In this document: positions 18,931 to 30,266 of the stretch, one piece after another
How the letters are laid out: every line of letters starts with the position of its first letter
How positions within the stretch are numbered: the stretch's first letter is position 1
Source: Didymella arachidicola
Lineage: Eukaryota; Ascomycota; Dothideomycetes; Pleosporales; Didymellaceae
Direction: 5' to 3'
DNA length: 64,000 bases
Assembly: GCA_016630955.3 (NCBI GenBank)
Contig: CM049989.1
Span: forward strand, 310,001 to 374,000
Made by a program: the position numbers and the translations under genes
The notes under the pieces: generated by a model
Told to the model about the DNA's origin: nothing
The model's input: only the letters and a program-made list of their open reading frames with translations
Databases searched by the model: none

Positions 18931-21015
18931 TCACTGAAACTTTAGTGATGCTGTTCTCGCGCTTGTATGGATGAAGAAACTTCGTGTGGTCCACTCGTCC
19001 ACTTCGTCACCGCGTAGGTCGCCAAAAACGGTAGCAAGATAGGCACTTAGACCTACATCATCACCTCGATGATTGCTACCAGAATCTTGAATGGTTTCAA
19101 AGATGGTAGGTAAGCCCCACCGGAAATATGTTGGCTTGGTCGAGACGAGAAATTTGATGTGATCCTCGCACTTATCGTCCGTAACATTTTCAAAGTACTC
19201 CGGCACTTTCATCCCCAAAGTTACTTTGGCGCTTCCATTCCCGGTATCGCCTCTGGCGGGAAGTATCTTGAATCCTGTCTTCAGCATTGCTGCAATCTCC
19301 CACGATGAGCTCAGACCGAAGACGCTGATATACAGCTGCTTATCGCCAGTATTCACGAACGTGAAAGTGACTTCCTCGCCGTGCATGACCTTGATCGTGT
19401 CGGGGCATTCTGCAGAGGCTCTGCATATGATCTGTAACGACTCCTGTATCCTGGGACAAGGTACACGATTCTCCAAACCCTCGAAGTACTTAAAGTCTGC
19501 AATATGTTGGAGTATGCGCATGATTTGATCTTGGGCACGTTCTGAGTTGCGCTGTATTGCAGGAATAGGGAAGACTTTTTCCAGCATCGGGTTCACAATC
19601 TCGTACTCGTCACGCGCATTGACAACCACACTGTAGGCGCATGAAACCTCGGGGTCGGACGTAGAAGCGGAATTTCTTTCCACCAAGCGTAGATAACGAG
19701 GGAATCCTTCAGTGAACGCTCGATTCTGAGTTGAGAATTGAGGAGGCATGCCAACCGAAATGACCCTTGGTGATAAACTGCTCAATGGCTTTGCCTGCCA
19801 TCCGCGAATGGGACACTGGCCTAAGTGACCATCGATGGACACAAGATCTGACACAACGGCCCTGACTACAGTAGCTCGCACGTTTGCGACGAGGGCCGTT
19901 GTGCCTGGTTCCTCTGGTGATACGTGGAATTCATCGCCCTTGACGATACCGTGAACCTCTCCTGCTCGTAGGCGTAGTGTACCATCCTGGTCGCTATACA
20001 CAGCAATCTTATGTGAGGCAAGCATCGAGTCTCCAAGTAAGACGTCGTCAACCTTGCCATAACGCATTGGGGTCTGCTTCGACCAGTGAGCGTGCAGGCT
20101 GGTGCTAATTTTCTCATGGACGGCAGTATGTGTGAGGTCGATGCCATCCTTGGCGAGCATGTTGAGCGCGTAGATCAAAGAGTGAGTAAAGATGCCCCGG
20201 AACTGTTCACCCAGCTTCTCTTCGTACGCTCGCTCCTCTGGAGCACATGCACAGATTACCACAAGCCCGGTAGCGTACTTGAGCCAGTCAAGGTCCATCT
20301 CAGCGTCTCGCGTGACATCAAAATCCCCCAGACCTGGCGTCGTTGTCTCGGCGTCGATAGCCACATCTGGATCAAACTCGAGGCAACGAACCCTAACTTC
20401 ATTCTGCTCGTCACCTCGTACTATGGCGCCTGAGTGACAGCAATCTAGAATAAGCGTAACTGCAACGCCATTCTCAACCATCTTTTCGACTCTTTTGTAG
20501 AGCGCATTGAGCCGAAAGTATCGTATCCCGCAACCGTTGTCGGCGATGAGGATCAACGCACGTGGCGAGGTCCCTCCAGCATTAGTGCCGTGACCAGCAA
20601 AGTAAAAAAGGGCCCTGTCTCCACGCCTGGCTTGGGCAGTGATGTAGTCGAGATTGGCTACAACGTTTTTGCAGGTTGGCCACGATTCTTCTTCTTCTTC
20701 CAAAGGTTTGCTGATGGGCAGTGTGGGGGCTGATGCAGTAAGTAAGACGACATTCAGCTTCGATCGAACGCTCGTTTCGAAGTACTGTTTCATAACGTTG
20801 GCATCATGGACGCAACCTTTGAGATTTTCTTTGGAATTGGAGTAGTGATTGATGCCAACCACGATAGCCCAATGGGTGGGTTCTCGGCCCATTTTTGGTG
20901 TCGTCGTGGAAAGAGATGGCTCAGGTATGCGATTGTCAATATTGAACTGTAGACGCCAGGTCATACCTTTTATGCGGATTTCCTCGGTAATATCACTGAC
21001 AGCTGGTACCATCAT
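18931..21015 (-). CDS. Caspase-like (peptidase C14) domain protein
   Basis: One exon, 694 residues. The caspase fold spans about 46-330: HWAIVVGINHYSNSKENLKGCVHDA, the catalytic His142 in LFYFAGHGT, and the catalytic Cys193 in LILDCCHSGA. Both catalytic residues are present, so the domain is probably active, or autoinhibited until triggered. Residues from about 340 to the end form a long C-terminal region typical of fungal caspase-domain proteins, ending EWTTRSFFIHT. It lacks the N-terminal Pro/Gln-rich prodomain of the metacaspase Mca1. The ATG at 21015 is the first in frame, but an out-of-frame ATG lies 4 bp upstream. An upstream exon is possible because GCTAAATGG before it could be exonic. 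It is divergent from the TPR-CHAT gene. A death or immune role is inferred from the fold. Confidence 0.82.
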   Translation of the reverse strand: MMVPAVSDITEEIRIKGMTWRLQFNIDNRIPEPSLSTTTPKMGREPTHWAIVVGINHYSNSKENLKGCVHDANVMKQYFETSVRSKLNVVLLTASAPTLPISKPLEEEEESWPTCKNVVANLDYITAQARRGDRALFYFAGHGTNAGGTSPRALILIADNGCGIRYFRLNALYKRVEKMVENGVAVTLILDCCHSGAIVRGDEQNEVRVRCLEFDPDVAIDAETTTPGLGDFDVTRDAEMDLDWLKYATGLVVICACAPEERAYEEKLGEQFRGIFTHSLIYALNMLAKDGIDLTHTAVHEKISTSLHAHWSKQTPMRYGKVDDVLLGDSMLASHKIAVYSDQDGTLRLRAGEVHGIVKGDEFHVSPEEPGTTALVANVRATVVRAVVSDLVSIDGHLGQCPIRGWQAKPLSSLSPRVISVGMPPQFSTQNRAFTEGFPRYLRLVERNSASTSDPEVSCAYSVVVNARDEYEIVNPMLEKVFPIPAIQRNSERAQDQIMRILQHIADFKYFEGLENRVPCPRIQESLQIICRASAECPDTIKVMHGEEVTFTFVNTGDKQLYISVFGLSSSWEIAAMLKTGFKILPARGDTGNGSAKVTLGMKVPEYFENVTDDKCEDHIKFLVSTKPTYFRWGLPTIFETIQDSGSNHRGDDVGLSAYLATVFGDLRGDEVDEWTTRSFFIHTSARTASLKFQ

Positions 21016-21803
21016 CCATTTAGCCTACCAGAAAGCAGACACGAAGGGTACGTGAGGATGTGCCGCCCTACAGTACGCCGGGATACCCCGCCGCAAGCTG
21101 CGCTCATTCTTTTATCTGGCTACACAGATGCAGCTCTGGAGTTGGGTACGTGTCGAGGGAGTGTGGGCACACATGATACGTCGAACATGTCAGGAATTCA
21201 TTGCTGGGCTCATTTACCTTATTTTCCTCATTTGCCTCATTTGTCTCTTTTGCCTCGTTCCAAGGTTTGCCTCGTTTGCCTTGTCTGGGCGTGCGTGCGG
21301 GGATACGGCGAGACATCATTACAATACCAACATCGACCACTGACAAGAAGAGAAGCATATCATTGCTTTAGGAATCTATCAGCAAGATAATTGTCGTGTA
21401 ATAATTGAAACTCGAATGCTTTATCTTTGCGATCTGTACATCAGCCCCGGGACCGCTATGAACACGGCAGCACAAGGCGCTCTTGCGATGCGTGGATGAC
21501 AAGTGCGCGCGCATGAAGGACTTGCCATGCATATTACATAGCCCCACATGATACAGCGCCACACACGAATCAGTCACCACGACGGCCAATCCAGTAGATT
21601 GTGTGCGAATACCTGGTCGACCCCTGTACGGCGCAGGACCTTCGACCACATACATACAGCTGTACAAGCATATGATGCCAGCCTTCCTTCTACCTCCTTA
21701 GGAAAACCTGCCTTATTGATCAAGGGTCATCCGGAGCTGCTGTCATAGAACTTTGCGAAATATCGATCTGCAAGTGAGTCCTGAGACGTCGTTCATAGGC
21801 GTC
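21016..21803. promoter_or_regulatory. Shared divergent upstream region of the caspase and TPR-CHAT genes
   Basis: 788 bp separate the two outward-facing genes. I find no convincing gene inside. The arrangement would allow co-regulation. A pyrimidine-rich imperfect repeat lies in the middle. Confidence 0.5.
21211..21281. repeat. Imperfect tandem repeat, unit about 9 bp (CATTTGCCT)
   Basis: About seven degenerate units (catttacct, catttgcct, catttgtct, cgtttgcct and similar) lie head to tail between the caspase and CHAT genes. It could be a slippage tract or a cluster of regulatory sites. Confidence 0.55.
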
Positions 21804-24800
21804 ATGTCCGGTAAGTCGAAGGTTTGATAGGTCGTTCGAAAATTAAGAACTAGAGCATGCTAACCGAATAAACAAGCTCAAGAAAATGTACCTGATGACC
21901 CTGAGACGATCGCGCAGCCTGTACAAGATGATCTTGACCAAGCCGTCAGTGCGATGGAAAGGGTCGTTGACCAGACAGCTTCAACGCACGAGGACCGGTT
22001 GCATGTTGTACATGATCTTTTTCAGCTTCTCTGTAAACGTTATGGAGTCACTCACTCGAGCAATGACCTCAACCATCTTATCGGGCTTCTCGAAGAGGCC
22101 ATTCAAGCTACGCCTGCGAGCGATCCCGATCACATAACCATCTTGGAGTCCCTTACAGACGTTTTACTTGAGCGGTTTGAGTCGGCTCCATCGAAGCATG
22201 ATATCGATCGCATTGTTGAAATCCTTGGTATGAAGTTAGCAGCTACGCCTGAGGGCCACCCGAACCGGGCCAGCAGGCTGGCTGATCAGGCCTCCATGCT
22301 CGGGAAGCGATTCGATCTGACACACTCTGTTGATGACCTTCATAAAGCTGTTAGCTTGGGCAGCTTAGCAATAGTAGCAGTTCCTGAAGGCCACTATCGG
22401 CAAACGGCTATCTTGCTCTCTTATGCTAAGACACTTGCGAAACGCTCAACAGTCATAGGGTCTTTTCACGACCTCGACGATGCCATTGGTGTGTGTGATA
22501 GGGCAATTAAGATCACTCCTCAATGGCATCCTGATAGACCACAGTGTGAGAACACTCGCTCGGTGCTGTTGTACACACGTTTCGCCCAGACTGGAACGGG
22601 ACAGTCGCTCGATGCCGCAATTCAGATGACAGAGATTGCAGCCATGAGCATCTCTGAAAAGAGCCCTCATCGGTTTATCCCTCTAGCCAATTTGGCCCAA
22701 CTGCTCCGAACTCGCTTCAGCGAAAGGGGCTCGTTGGATGATCTAAACCGTGCGATCGTTCTCTTGGATGATGTTGTGGACAAATCCCCCCCGGACAATC
22801 CAAACAAGCTCAAAAACATGGGCGTACTGAGCACCTCACTTGGGCGCAGATTCCGGGAAACAGGATCGATGCTTGATATCGAACGAGCGATTGATCTTAG
22901 CAGCCGAGTAGTCAAAGAGACTTCAGACGACGACCCTTACTACGCCAAACATCTGGCTAACCTCGGCAATTTGGCTGGTTCACGTTATGAGAGGACCGGT
23001 CTAATTGACGACCTCAATCTCGCTATCGACGTCCTGGAGAGGGCTGTCATCCTTCCGCCTCATGTACTGACTAACGCGGCTGCCTTTCCCTACGCCTCGA
23101 TAGGCCCGAATTCGAACGAGGGCGGACTGTGGATTAGCTTGGGCCATTGGTTGGCGGAAAGATTCAAGCGGACAGATGCTATGGAAGACCTAAACCGTAG
23201 CATCTATATCTGCGAACAAGCGTTCGCGAGGACTTCACCCGAAGACATTATAAATCGGGCTTTGCACTCGCATCATCTCAGCCGTCGACTCACTGAGCGT
23301 TACGAGCAAATTCAACAAGAGGGCGACATGGTACGCGCGCTCACGGCTGCTCGGGCAGCCGTTGCAGATACGCCGAGAGATCATATCTACAGATCAGCTC
23401 ATCTAGCGGGGTTGGCAAACGTACTCTACGTAAAATATAAGGCAGAAGGCCTGGAACAGGATATAGAGGAGGCTATCAAGTTGGAGCTTGAAGCACTCGA
23501 AATCACCACGACAGCCGCGGCACTTGGAAACCTGGGTTGTTACTATGGAGTACGCTCTCAGAAAACGAAGACTGAAGAGTACCTCGACAACGCCCTGCTA
23601 TACTTCAGCTCCGCTGTATCTTGCGATGATTCCCCACCCATGCACCGTGCTGAAGCAGCTCGACAGGCTGCGGGGATTCTTGCAGATGCAGGGAAATGGG
23701 AGGAGGCTTCTGGGTTCTTCGAAACGCTGATGGAGCTTCTGCCGCATGTGAGTCCACGCCTCCTGAACAACAATGACAAGCAACACCGACTTTCACCCTT
23801 TTCTGGCCTCGCATCGTTTGCTGCTGCTGTTTCGCTGCAGGCCGGAAACGCTGCATTACATGCGCTGCAGCTTCTGGAGTCGGGCCGGGGCATCATTGGA
23901 GCCTCGTTGCTTGAGCTGCGTAGTGATATTTCAAAGCTGAAAGAAGAATATCCAGACATTGCGGAGAGGTATGACGAGCTACGTGGACAGCTAGATGTGC
24001 GTCATAATCCCGAGGACTCACTGAGTAATGTCCTCTCTTACGGGAAGCAAACGCAAGGTTCGAAGCTTGGTGAGGCGGAGGAGGAGCTTACCAACCTCAT
24101 CGCCAGTATCAGGGATCTGCCCGGTTTCGACAGCTTCCTGCTTCCACCAAGCGAAAATGACTTCTTGTGTGCTGCTAGCCAGGGACCAGTGGTCATTATC
24201 AACATGAACTACTACCGTTGTGACGCATTCATCATCACGGAGGATAGAATTTGGAGCATTCGCCTCCCAAACTTGACGGAGGCAGACATCAACAAGCGAC
24301 TGGGAGAAAGAGATCGAAGAATGAAGCTGGACTCAATTCGGTCTGCAGACACACTGAAGTGGCTTTGGGAAGCTGCTGTGGAGCCTATCCTGACTGAATT
24401 GGGCTACACGACGACACCAACAGACGCTTGGCCCCAGCTATGGTGGATTCTCACCGGGCCATTGAGCTGGCTACCCATTCACGCAGCTGGTAAATACGCG
24501 AGTGGCAAGATGGAGGGGACACTTGACAGAGTGATGTCGTCGTACAGCTCCTCAGTCAAGTCGTTGATAAACGGGCGCTCTCGGTCTTTACCGAATACTG
24601 CTCATCCAGCCTCGCAACATGCTCTTCTCGTAGCCATGCAGCAGACACCCAACGCAAAATCCCTGCCATGTGCCAAAAAAGAAGTCGAAATGCTGGCTGC
24701 TCTCTGCCCGTCACTCAATCTCAAAGCAGTCACACCATCTAAGCGGTGCAAAGATGAGACCCTTCAGCACCTAAAAGGATGCCAGATCTTTCATTTCGCA

Positions 24801-25304
24801 GGCCACGGTCGACTTAACAATAAGGATCCCGCACAGAGCCTGTTACTGCTAGAAGACTGGCAGACAGACCCCCTGACGGTTGCAAATCTGCGGGACCTCA
24901 ATTTGCACGGCGAAAAGGCACCGTTCCTTGGCTTCCTCTCGGCATGCTCGACAAGCGCAAACGAGAAAGTTCAGCTCGTTGATGAAAGCGTTCATCTCGC
25001 TGGTTCGTTGCAACTAGCAGGGTTTAGACACGTCATTGGCACGCTCTGGGAGGTCTCGGACAGTTCTTGTGTAGAAGTCGCTAGGACGGTTTACGAGACG
25101 ATCCGGGACGAAGGCTGGAAAGACGTAACGGTATGCCAGGCACTTCATAAGGCGATCAGAAGGATTCGAGACAGGTCTTTGAACATGCCTGGTGGGTCTA
25201 GAAAGGCAATATTGATCGAGAGCGATGGTGAGGACGAGTCGGAGTCGGTGACGCAGCCCATACTGCTGACTCATTGGGTACCATACGTTCATTTCGGTGT
25301 CTAG
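21804..25304 (+). CDS. TPR-CHAT protein (tetratricopeptide array plus caspase/separase-like CHAT domain)
   Basis: A 7-nt first exon 21804..21810 (ATGTCCG) is joined over a 66-nt intron (GTAAGT..CATGCTAACC..ACAAG) to 21877..25304, giving 1,144 residues beginning MSAQENVPDDP. Residues about 40-650 are TPR-like helical pairs with the repeated pattern DDLNxAI...P......LxNLA..L..RFE.TG. CHAT occupies about 800-1140: WWILTGPLSWLPIHAAG, the catalytic His979 in IFHFAGHG and Cys1026 in GFLSACSTS, followed by AGFRHVIGTLWEVSD. Both catalytic residues are intact. TPR-CHAT proteins are protease-like sensors; the bacterial Csx29 example is activated by a type III-E CRISPR effector, and fungal members are widespread but mostly uncharacterised. 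A head-to-head caspase partner suggests a joint pathway; this is inference. Confidence 0.88.
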
Positions 25305-26266
25305 ATACTAGAATGACACAATTTATCATGGGTTTCCGTGTGCTGTTGCCACAGCTTGAGCAAAGCTTTTGAAATGCTCATGCCGAAATACCAGACTTAA
25401 TGGCTCCTGTCAGTCGCGCCGTTCAATCAATTGATATCTACAAGAGCCAAGGACTGACCGTTCTTATCGTCTATCATATTTCTTTGTCCCTGTCACCGAA
25501 ACAACTCCGGACAGCTGAGCATACTTTTTTGTTCTGCTGCTCGAAATCTCTGTCCAACAAACTAATGTCTTCGCTCCCCATGTGTCAAAACCAACTTCGA
25601 TCGTTCCGATGTGCTCCTCTTCTTCTCACAACCCAATGAACCTTTGGAGCATGTTTGTCGGCCTCCTGGTAGCGGTCAACGTGTTTAAAAACGTATGGTA
25701 TTCCAGATCAAGCACGGTATCGACTCAAAACTTGAAACGCACGTTCGCTCTCATGAGGCCCAGCTTCAATGAATATTGCTCTCCCGAAGTACCGAACAAA
25801 ACCAGAAAGAGTCTCGAAAAGATTACAATGCGTGACATGTACGCTTTTTCGGACAAATCTTCGTTTCTGAGGGTAGCCCAGATGAGTGGACCATACTCGA
25901 CATGCACGGAATTTCGAAATCTGAACACTCTCGCATCTTTCATCAGAGGCACTGGAGAACTGCAAGCTAATTCTTACTTCTAACCGGTTGGATGTCTCTG
26001 GAAGGTTGGTCAACGTGCTGAAGGCGCGGCATAAAAGCCACGGCTCGTCTTAAAATCACATCAGTGGAGACAGTGTGGCTTGCAGCGACTGTTGGAACAC
26101 AAAAAACACAGCATGGTATAGGGAGATAGTGTCAGAAACAACATTATGTATTAAAGATCGACAGAGTTAGAACCAATGCATAGACAAAGAAGGAATACCA
26201 AACGCCATCGCCATGCAAGTCAACGTCATACCATCATCATCCCACTTCTCATCCTCATCCGTGCAC
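25305..26266. other. Intergenic, weak open frames only
   Basis: A plus-strand frame at 25582..25983 contains one hydrophobic stretch (WSMFVGLLVAVNVF) but no family resemblance and no clear exon structure. Nothing else is supported. Confidence 0.4.
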
Positions 26267-27040
26267 CTAGTATTTGCTACATCTCTTCAAGCAGACGTCC
26301 ATATCCTGCGCGACATTGGCGGGGATGTACTGCCTGAACTGCTCGATGTTCTTGCCATTGAGCTCCTCGGGCATTCCAAGGGTAGCATTGACCACTTGAG
26401 AGTTGAGGGCGAAGAAATTCTGCGCGACCTGGCTAGTTCCGGGGTCTTCGCTGTTCAAGCTCGCGACAAAGGTAGCCCTGTCGCAGTTGTCGTTGAACTG
26501 GAAGTGAATGCTGCCCTGGGGGAAAACAGTGCCCTCGAACTTGTTCAGATAGCCAGCGATTTCGGGGTTCTTGGTCGCGCCGACCAGCCCGTTCTCCAGC
26601 ACGTAGCCGAACTTGAGGTTGGAGCCATCGACCAGAGTGAGAAACTCAGTGGCGCGAGGGTGCACGTGAGGAGTGTTGATGCCACAGGGCTCGAGGAAGC
26701 CGAGAGTTGTGCTAATGCCCAGGCCGGTCAAGATGGGGAAGCTTTCGATGTTGGCAGCCTTGAGGGCCCCGCCTGTTGCGTTGGGCGCAGCGCTTGCGCC
26801 ATTGAAGCTGAAGACCGTGAGAGCCCTGAGGGCGGGACCGGTGAGGAGGGAATCTCCCTGGACTAGCAGGCGCTGAAAGCGCTTGATTGCAGTGGGAGCG
26901 GCGAAGAGGTCCCGAAAAAGCCAAGCTTGGCTCTCGGTGGGCGCTGCAGGAGCGGAACTAGTTGGAGAGGGCATGCTCTGGGGAAGAGCATGGATGGAAG
27001 CCGCGAGGGCAAGGATGGCAATCTTATTAAGGCCGAACAT
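26267..27040 (-). CDS. Secreted germin/spherulin-like cupin
   Basis: A single exon of 257 residues. Residues 1-19 are a signal peptide (IAILALAASIHALP). Cupin box 1 is GINTPHVHPRATEFLTLVDG, with two His and one Glu metal ligands. Box 2 is GTVFPQGSIHFQFND, with the third His. The C-terminus is typical of spherulin-1A/germin-like proteins (LGMPEELNGKNIEQFRQ). Such proteins are secreted manganese-binding beta-barrels; spherulin 1A accumulates during Physarum encystment. Enzyme activity (oxalate oxidase or superoxide dismutase) cannot be assigned from sequence. Confidence 0.82.
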   Translation of the reverse strand: MFGLNKIAILALAASIHALPQSMPSPTSSAPAAPTESQAWLFRDLFAAPTAIKRFQRLLVQGDSLLTGPALRALTVFSFNGASAAPNATGGALKAANIESFPILTGLGISTTLGFLEPCGINTPHVHPRATEFLTLVDGSNLKFGYVLENGLVGATKNPEIAGYLNKFEGTVFPQGSIHFQFNDNCDRATFVASLNSEDPGTSQVAQNFFALNSQVVNATLGMPEELNGKNIEQFRQYIPANVAQDMDVCLKRCSKY

Positions 27041-28154
27041 TGTGATGGTGATGACTCCTGATAAGTGAAGGTTTCAAAGAGATAGGAAATACTGGAAATA
27101 AGGGATGTGACTGGAATATGGTTTGCTATTGTAGGCAAGGAGATGATGGACAGTGTGGAGGTGGTCCTATCAGATCTTTATACAAACCACGTCGAGCCGT
27201 CAACTACATGCTGATAGTATTTGAGCGGATGCGCTGAGTCCGAGAGAGACCTGCTGATAGTGCGGGCTGAGCAGTCCAACAGCTCACTCAATCACTAAGC
27301 ACAAGCTTAATTCGGTGACAGCTTGGATTTGTTTAGACAACCCTTACAGCACGACAAGCGATTGGCTGTGATGGGCGAGTTGAAGAATGTTTCGATTGCG
27401 GCCATTCATGAGGCGGCGGCTGCTGATGGTGGCGCAGGCGCAGGTGCAGCGGGAGACTGCGAGCCGTAAGACACCTTTTGGGACCGCGCTGAAGCATCAA
27501 TCACGTGCGGACTGATCACGAGTCTGGCTCTACGGAGACTGGGTCTAGGGCTGCTGATACTGAGAAGAGCATGCTTCGGTGGTGCGGCGAAGTAGGCTGT
27601 CGCTCATGCCATTTTCTGCATCGTTGCTTCAGGTCCACTCCAAATGACGGCACAGACACGAAAATGCTTCCGTCGCATGTCTCAGCATTTGCAAAGCAGG
27701 AACATGCACGAGATCAGCCATCACGGCGCAGACTCAGTGTTCTTCGATAACCTGGAGGTGAATGTGATTGTTAGTGTTGAAGCCTAGGCGGCTCAGCCTT
27801 ACTGCTGTGGGGCATAGCCTCATGGCTTGTCAGCAAGCCAGAAATAGATGTGGGCAGGTGCCTGGGACCCAGGTGCAGACTCTCGACCAAAACAACACCA
27901 ACCTGCTCTGTTCTCGGAAGATGCACTTCCGATTGTCGTCACGTACCACTTTTTATACGATAGACCTGGCGATATTTTGAGAAGTAAGAGCAGGTATATC
28001 AAGATGTTACGAAAGGGGTAATCGCTGCGCTAAGAGACAGACACCAAACAAACAAACAAACAAGGAAACAAGCAAACGTCTTTGCACTGCGAAACGCCCG
28101 CCGACAATGTCTCATGTGACAGGAGCCACCCCCGTGTGGTGCACAAAGAGGTCT
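27041..28154. other. Intergenic, no gene recognised
   Basis: This contains the promoter of the cupin gene and the 3' flank of the acidic hypothetical gene, with a short (CAAA)n run near 28047..28075. No supported gene. Confidence 0.45.
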
Positions 28155-29072
28155 TTACGCATCACTCATAACTTCCATGTTCCCGTAAGCGCCTCCCCAG
28201 AAGGGCAGTTCATCCAGCGTGAAAGCGTCATCACTGGGAATGGAGGGCGGACCCTTGGTGTGCTTGACCACGCCCTCCTCGGGCTCCTCTTCTTCGATGA
28301 TGTTGTTGGTATTCGGGAAGCCCGTGTCCTCAAAGATGAGCGAGGCTCGCCTATCCCACGGTCCATGTCCGCTCAGCTTGCGGCGCAGACGGCGCGCCTC
28401 GACATTATTGTCATCTTGGGGATCGTTGTCCGAATAGCTACTATCGCCTGCAACGCTCCTGTCGTGGTCGCGCTTGCGGTCGATCCAGCCTTGGCTCAGA
28501 TTCTTCTTTCTGCGACGACGTATGCGCTCCCTAGCTTGAGCCTGCTCATCGGCGGATTCCTCAGAAACCTGGAGTGCGCCAAAGCCGTCCGTGATACCGG
28601 CGGCTTCCAACGCCGTGCCACTCTTCTCACTCTTTGCATCCTCACAATGGTCTGGCTTCACGACTTCTACGCCATCCTCATCAGTCTCGTCGCCGTTCAC
28701 CTCCTCCAGCTCAAAGTTGCCCTCCTCTACCCTGGGCCGCTCGTCCTCTTCTTCGCCCTCTTCCTCCGCGCTGTCGTCATCTTCGCTTTCTTGAGACGTT
28801 GTACCAGCATAAGCGTGTCCGGAGACGCTGGAAGGCCGCGATGATTGCTCCATCGACGGTGCACGACTAAATCGAAACTGGTGCTGTCCAATGGGTGTGA
28901 TCTCAGCTGGAGGAGTATGTAAAGGCTTCCGCTTGTACAATGGCGGCGCATGGGCTGCGTTGGGGAGAATCGGAGGCGGACCGTAAGCACTCGAAGCAGT
29001 CGGCGGCGGAGTGGGACAGCCGTGAAGCATCTCGTAGGGTGGTGGTGGTGGTGGTGTTGCGTATGTCGCCAT
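28155..29072 (-). CDS. Hypothetical acidic, disordered protein
   Basis: 305 residues from the first true ATG at 29072; the longer frame to 29099 would need GTG. The N-terminus is Pro-rich (ATPPPPPPYEMLHG). A strongly acidic stretch (ESEDDDSAEEEGEEEDE) follows, then a basic nuclear-signal-like block (RERIRRRRKKNLSQGWIDRKRDHDR). The C-terminus has conserved-looking short motifs (GPWDRRASLIFEDTGFPNTNN; DDAFTLDELPFWGG). I do not recognise a domain. The composition suggests a nuclear or scaffold protein. An upstream exon is possible. Confidence 0.6.
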   Translation of the reverse strand: MATYATPPPPPPYEMLHGCPTPPPTASSAYGPPPILPNAAHAPPLYKRKPLHTPPAEITPIGQHQFRFSRAPSMEQSSRPSSVSGHAYAGTTSQESEDDDSAEEEGEEEDERPRVEEGNFELEEVNGDETDEDGVEVVKPDHCEDAKSEKSGTALEAAGITDGFGALQVSEESADEQAQARERIRRRRKKNLSQGWIDRKRDHDRSVAGDSSYSDNDPQDDNNVEARRLRRKLSGHGPWDRRASLIFEDTGFPNTNNIIEEEEPEEGVVKHTKGPPSIPSDDAFTLDELPFWGGAYGNMEVMSDA

Positions 29073-30266
29073 GTGGGCTGGATGGGTGGTGCTCTTCACC
29101 GGTGATGGTTGCGTCAGGCTGGCGGGCCAATTGCGAAAGCGTACGTATCAACGATGACCTCTCTCGATGTTTGCTGATTTTATGGTATGCAAGGCCGACG
29201 GACGTGTCTTGTTCTTGTAGCGCGGAAGGAAGATCGTTGTGCGGACGATATCATCCTGAGAAGGTCTGGAGGCGTGACTGGTAGACTGAGCAGCGAGTTG
29301 CAGGCGGGCTGGTGGAAGCTTTACAGGTCAGACCCTGCTTATCGTGCAGGAAGAACGAGGAGTACTACAGGCAGCAATGCGGGACGGGCAGCTCTCAGAC
29401 AAGGAGCCACAAAGCAGATCAGTGGAGGAGCGAAGCGTGCGGCGGCGATCGAATGGGGCAGTGGGAGAAAATTGAGGATTGGAGGAGGCGGGCCTGAGGT
29501 GGTCACAATTCCCTAACGCCTGGGATTGTGCGGGATGTCGCCAATTATCACCTGCGTTTCAGCAGTGAGCTGTTCGGCCGCGGTTCTCTACGGCGGGTCT
29601 GCGTGCAGCAGTGCTTTCTACCTTGGACTCTACCTGATGGCTACGATATGTGTTCACGAGCAATTAGTCCCCTCGAGGCCTTGCACAATCTCACCTTGCG
29701 TCGAGCCCAACCTGCCCAGCGAATGACGCCTGCGCTCAGTATTGCGGCGCGCATGCTTCTCTGGGTAGTGCTGGCCAGCTGGCAGCGGGTAAGGCATTGG
29801 TGGGGCAGACATGCATAAGATGAACGAACTTCATATGCAGACATTCAACCGAGCGCACGCAGCGGCGCAGAATTTGAGCGGGCCTCGGGGCGATGCGGCT
29901 CTGCTTGAGAAAGTGAAGAGTCTTGGAGTCGACTAGCCCTGCCATGAGCCTCAGGCGACGGTGATTCGCTTGCAGACGACGATGTCTCAGGTCTCACGTG
30001 AATTCGGTGGGGGTGGTTCCAAGGCTGCTGGCCCTGGAGTTGGTGGCTCGCAGTGCACGGGCCTCCCTTCTATTCCGTTGCGTGTCCCTGCCAGACTGAA
30101 CCTCTGGCCAGAGCAGCTTGCGGTGGAGGCAGCAGAGCGTCAACCCTTCGCAACACTGTGTTTCTTTTTGTTCTTTGCACGCCATCACACCTCTGGGCAC
30201 CGCCGTCTCTTGCATTGAAGCTGCACACCGCGTCCCTGAAGCTGCGGCTTCGCCCTCAATTCCATC
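29073..30266. other. Intergenic, no gene recognised
   Basis: About 1.2 kb between the divergent acidic-protein and alpha-COP genes. Many overlapping open frames exist on both strands because GC is high. None shows a domain or sensible exon structure. Confidence 0.45.

Noticed and set aside
25582..25983. 133-codon frame with one hydrophobic stretch
   Set aside because: No family resemblance, no convincing exon structure or start, and overlapping open frames on the other strand.
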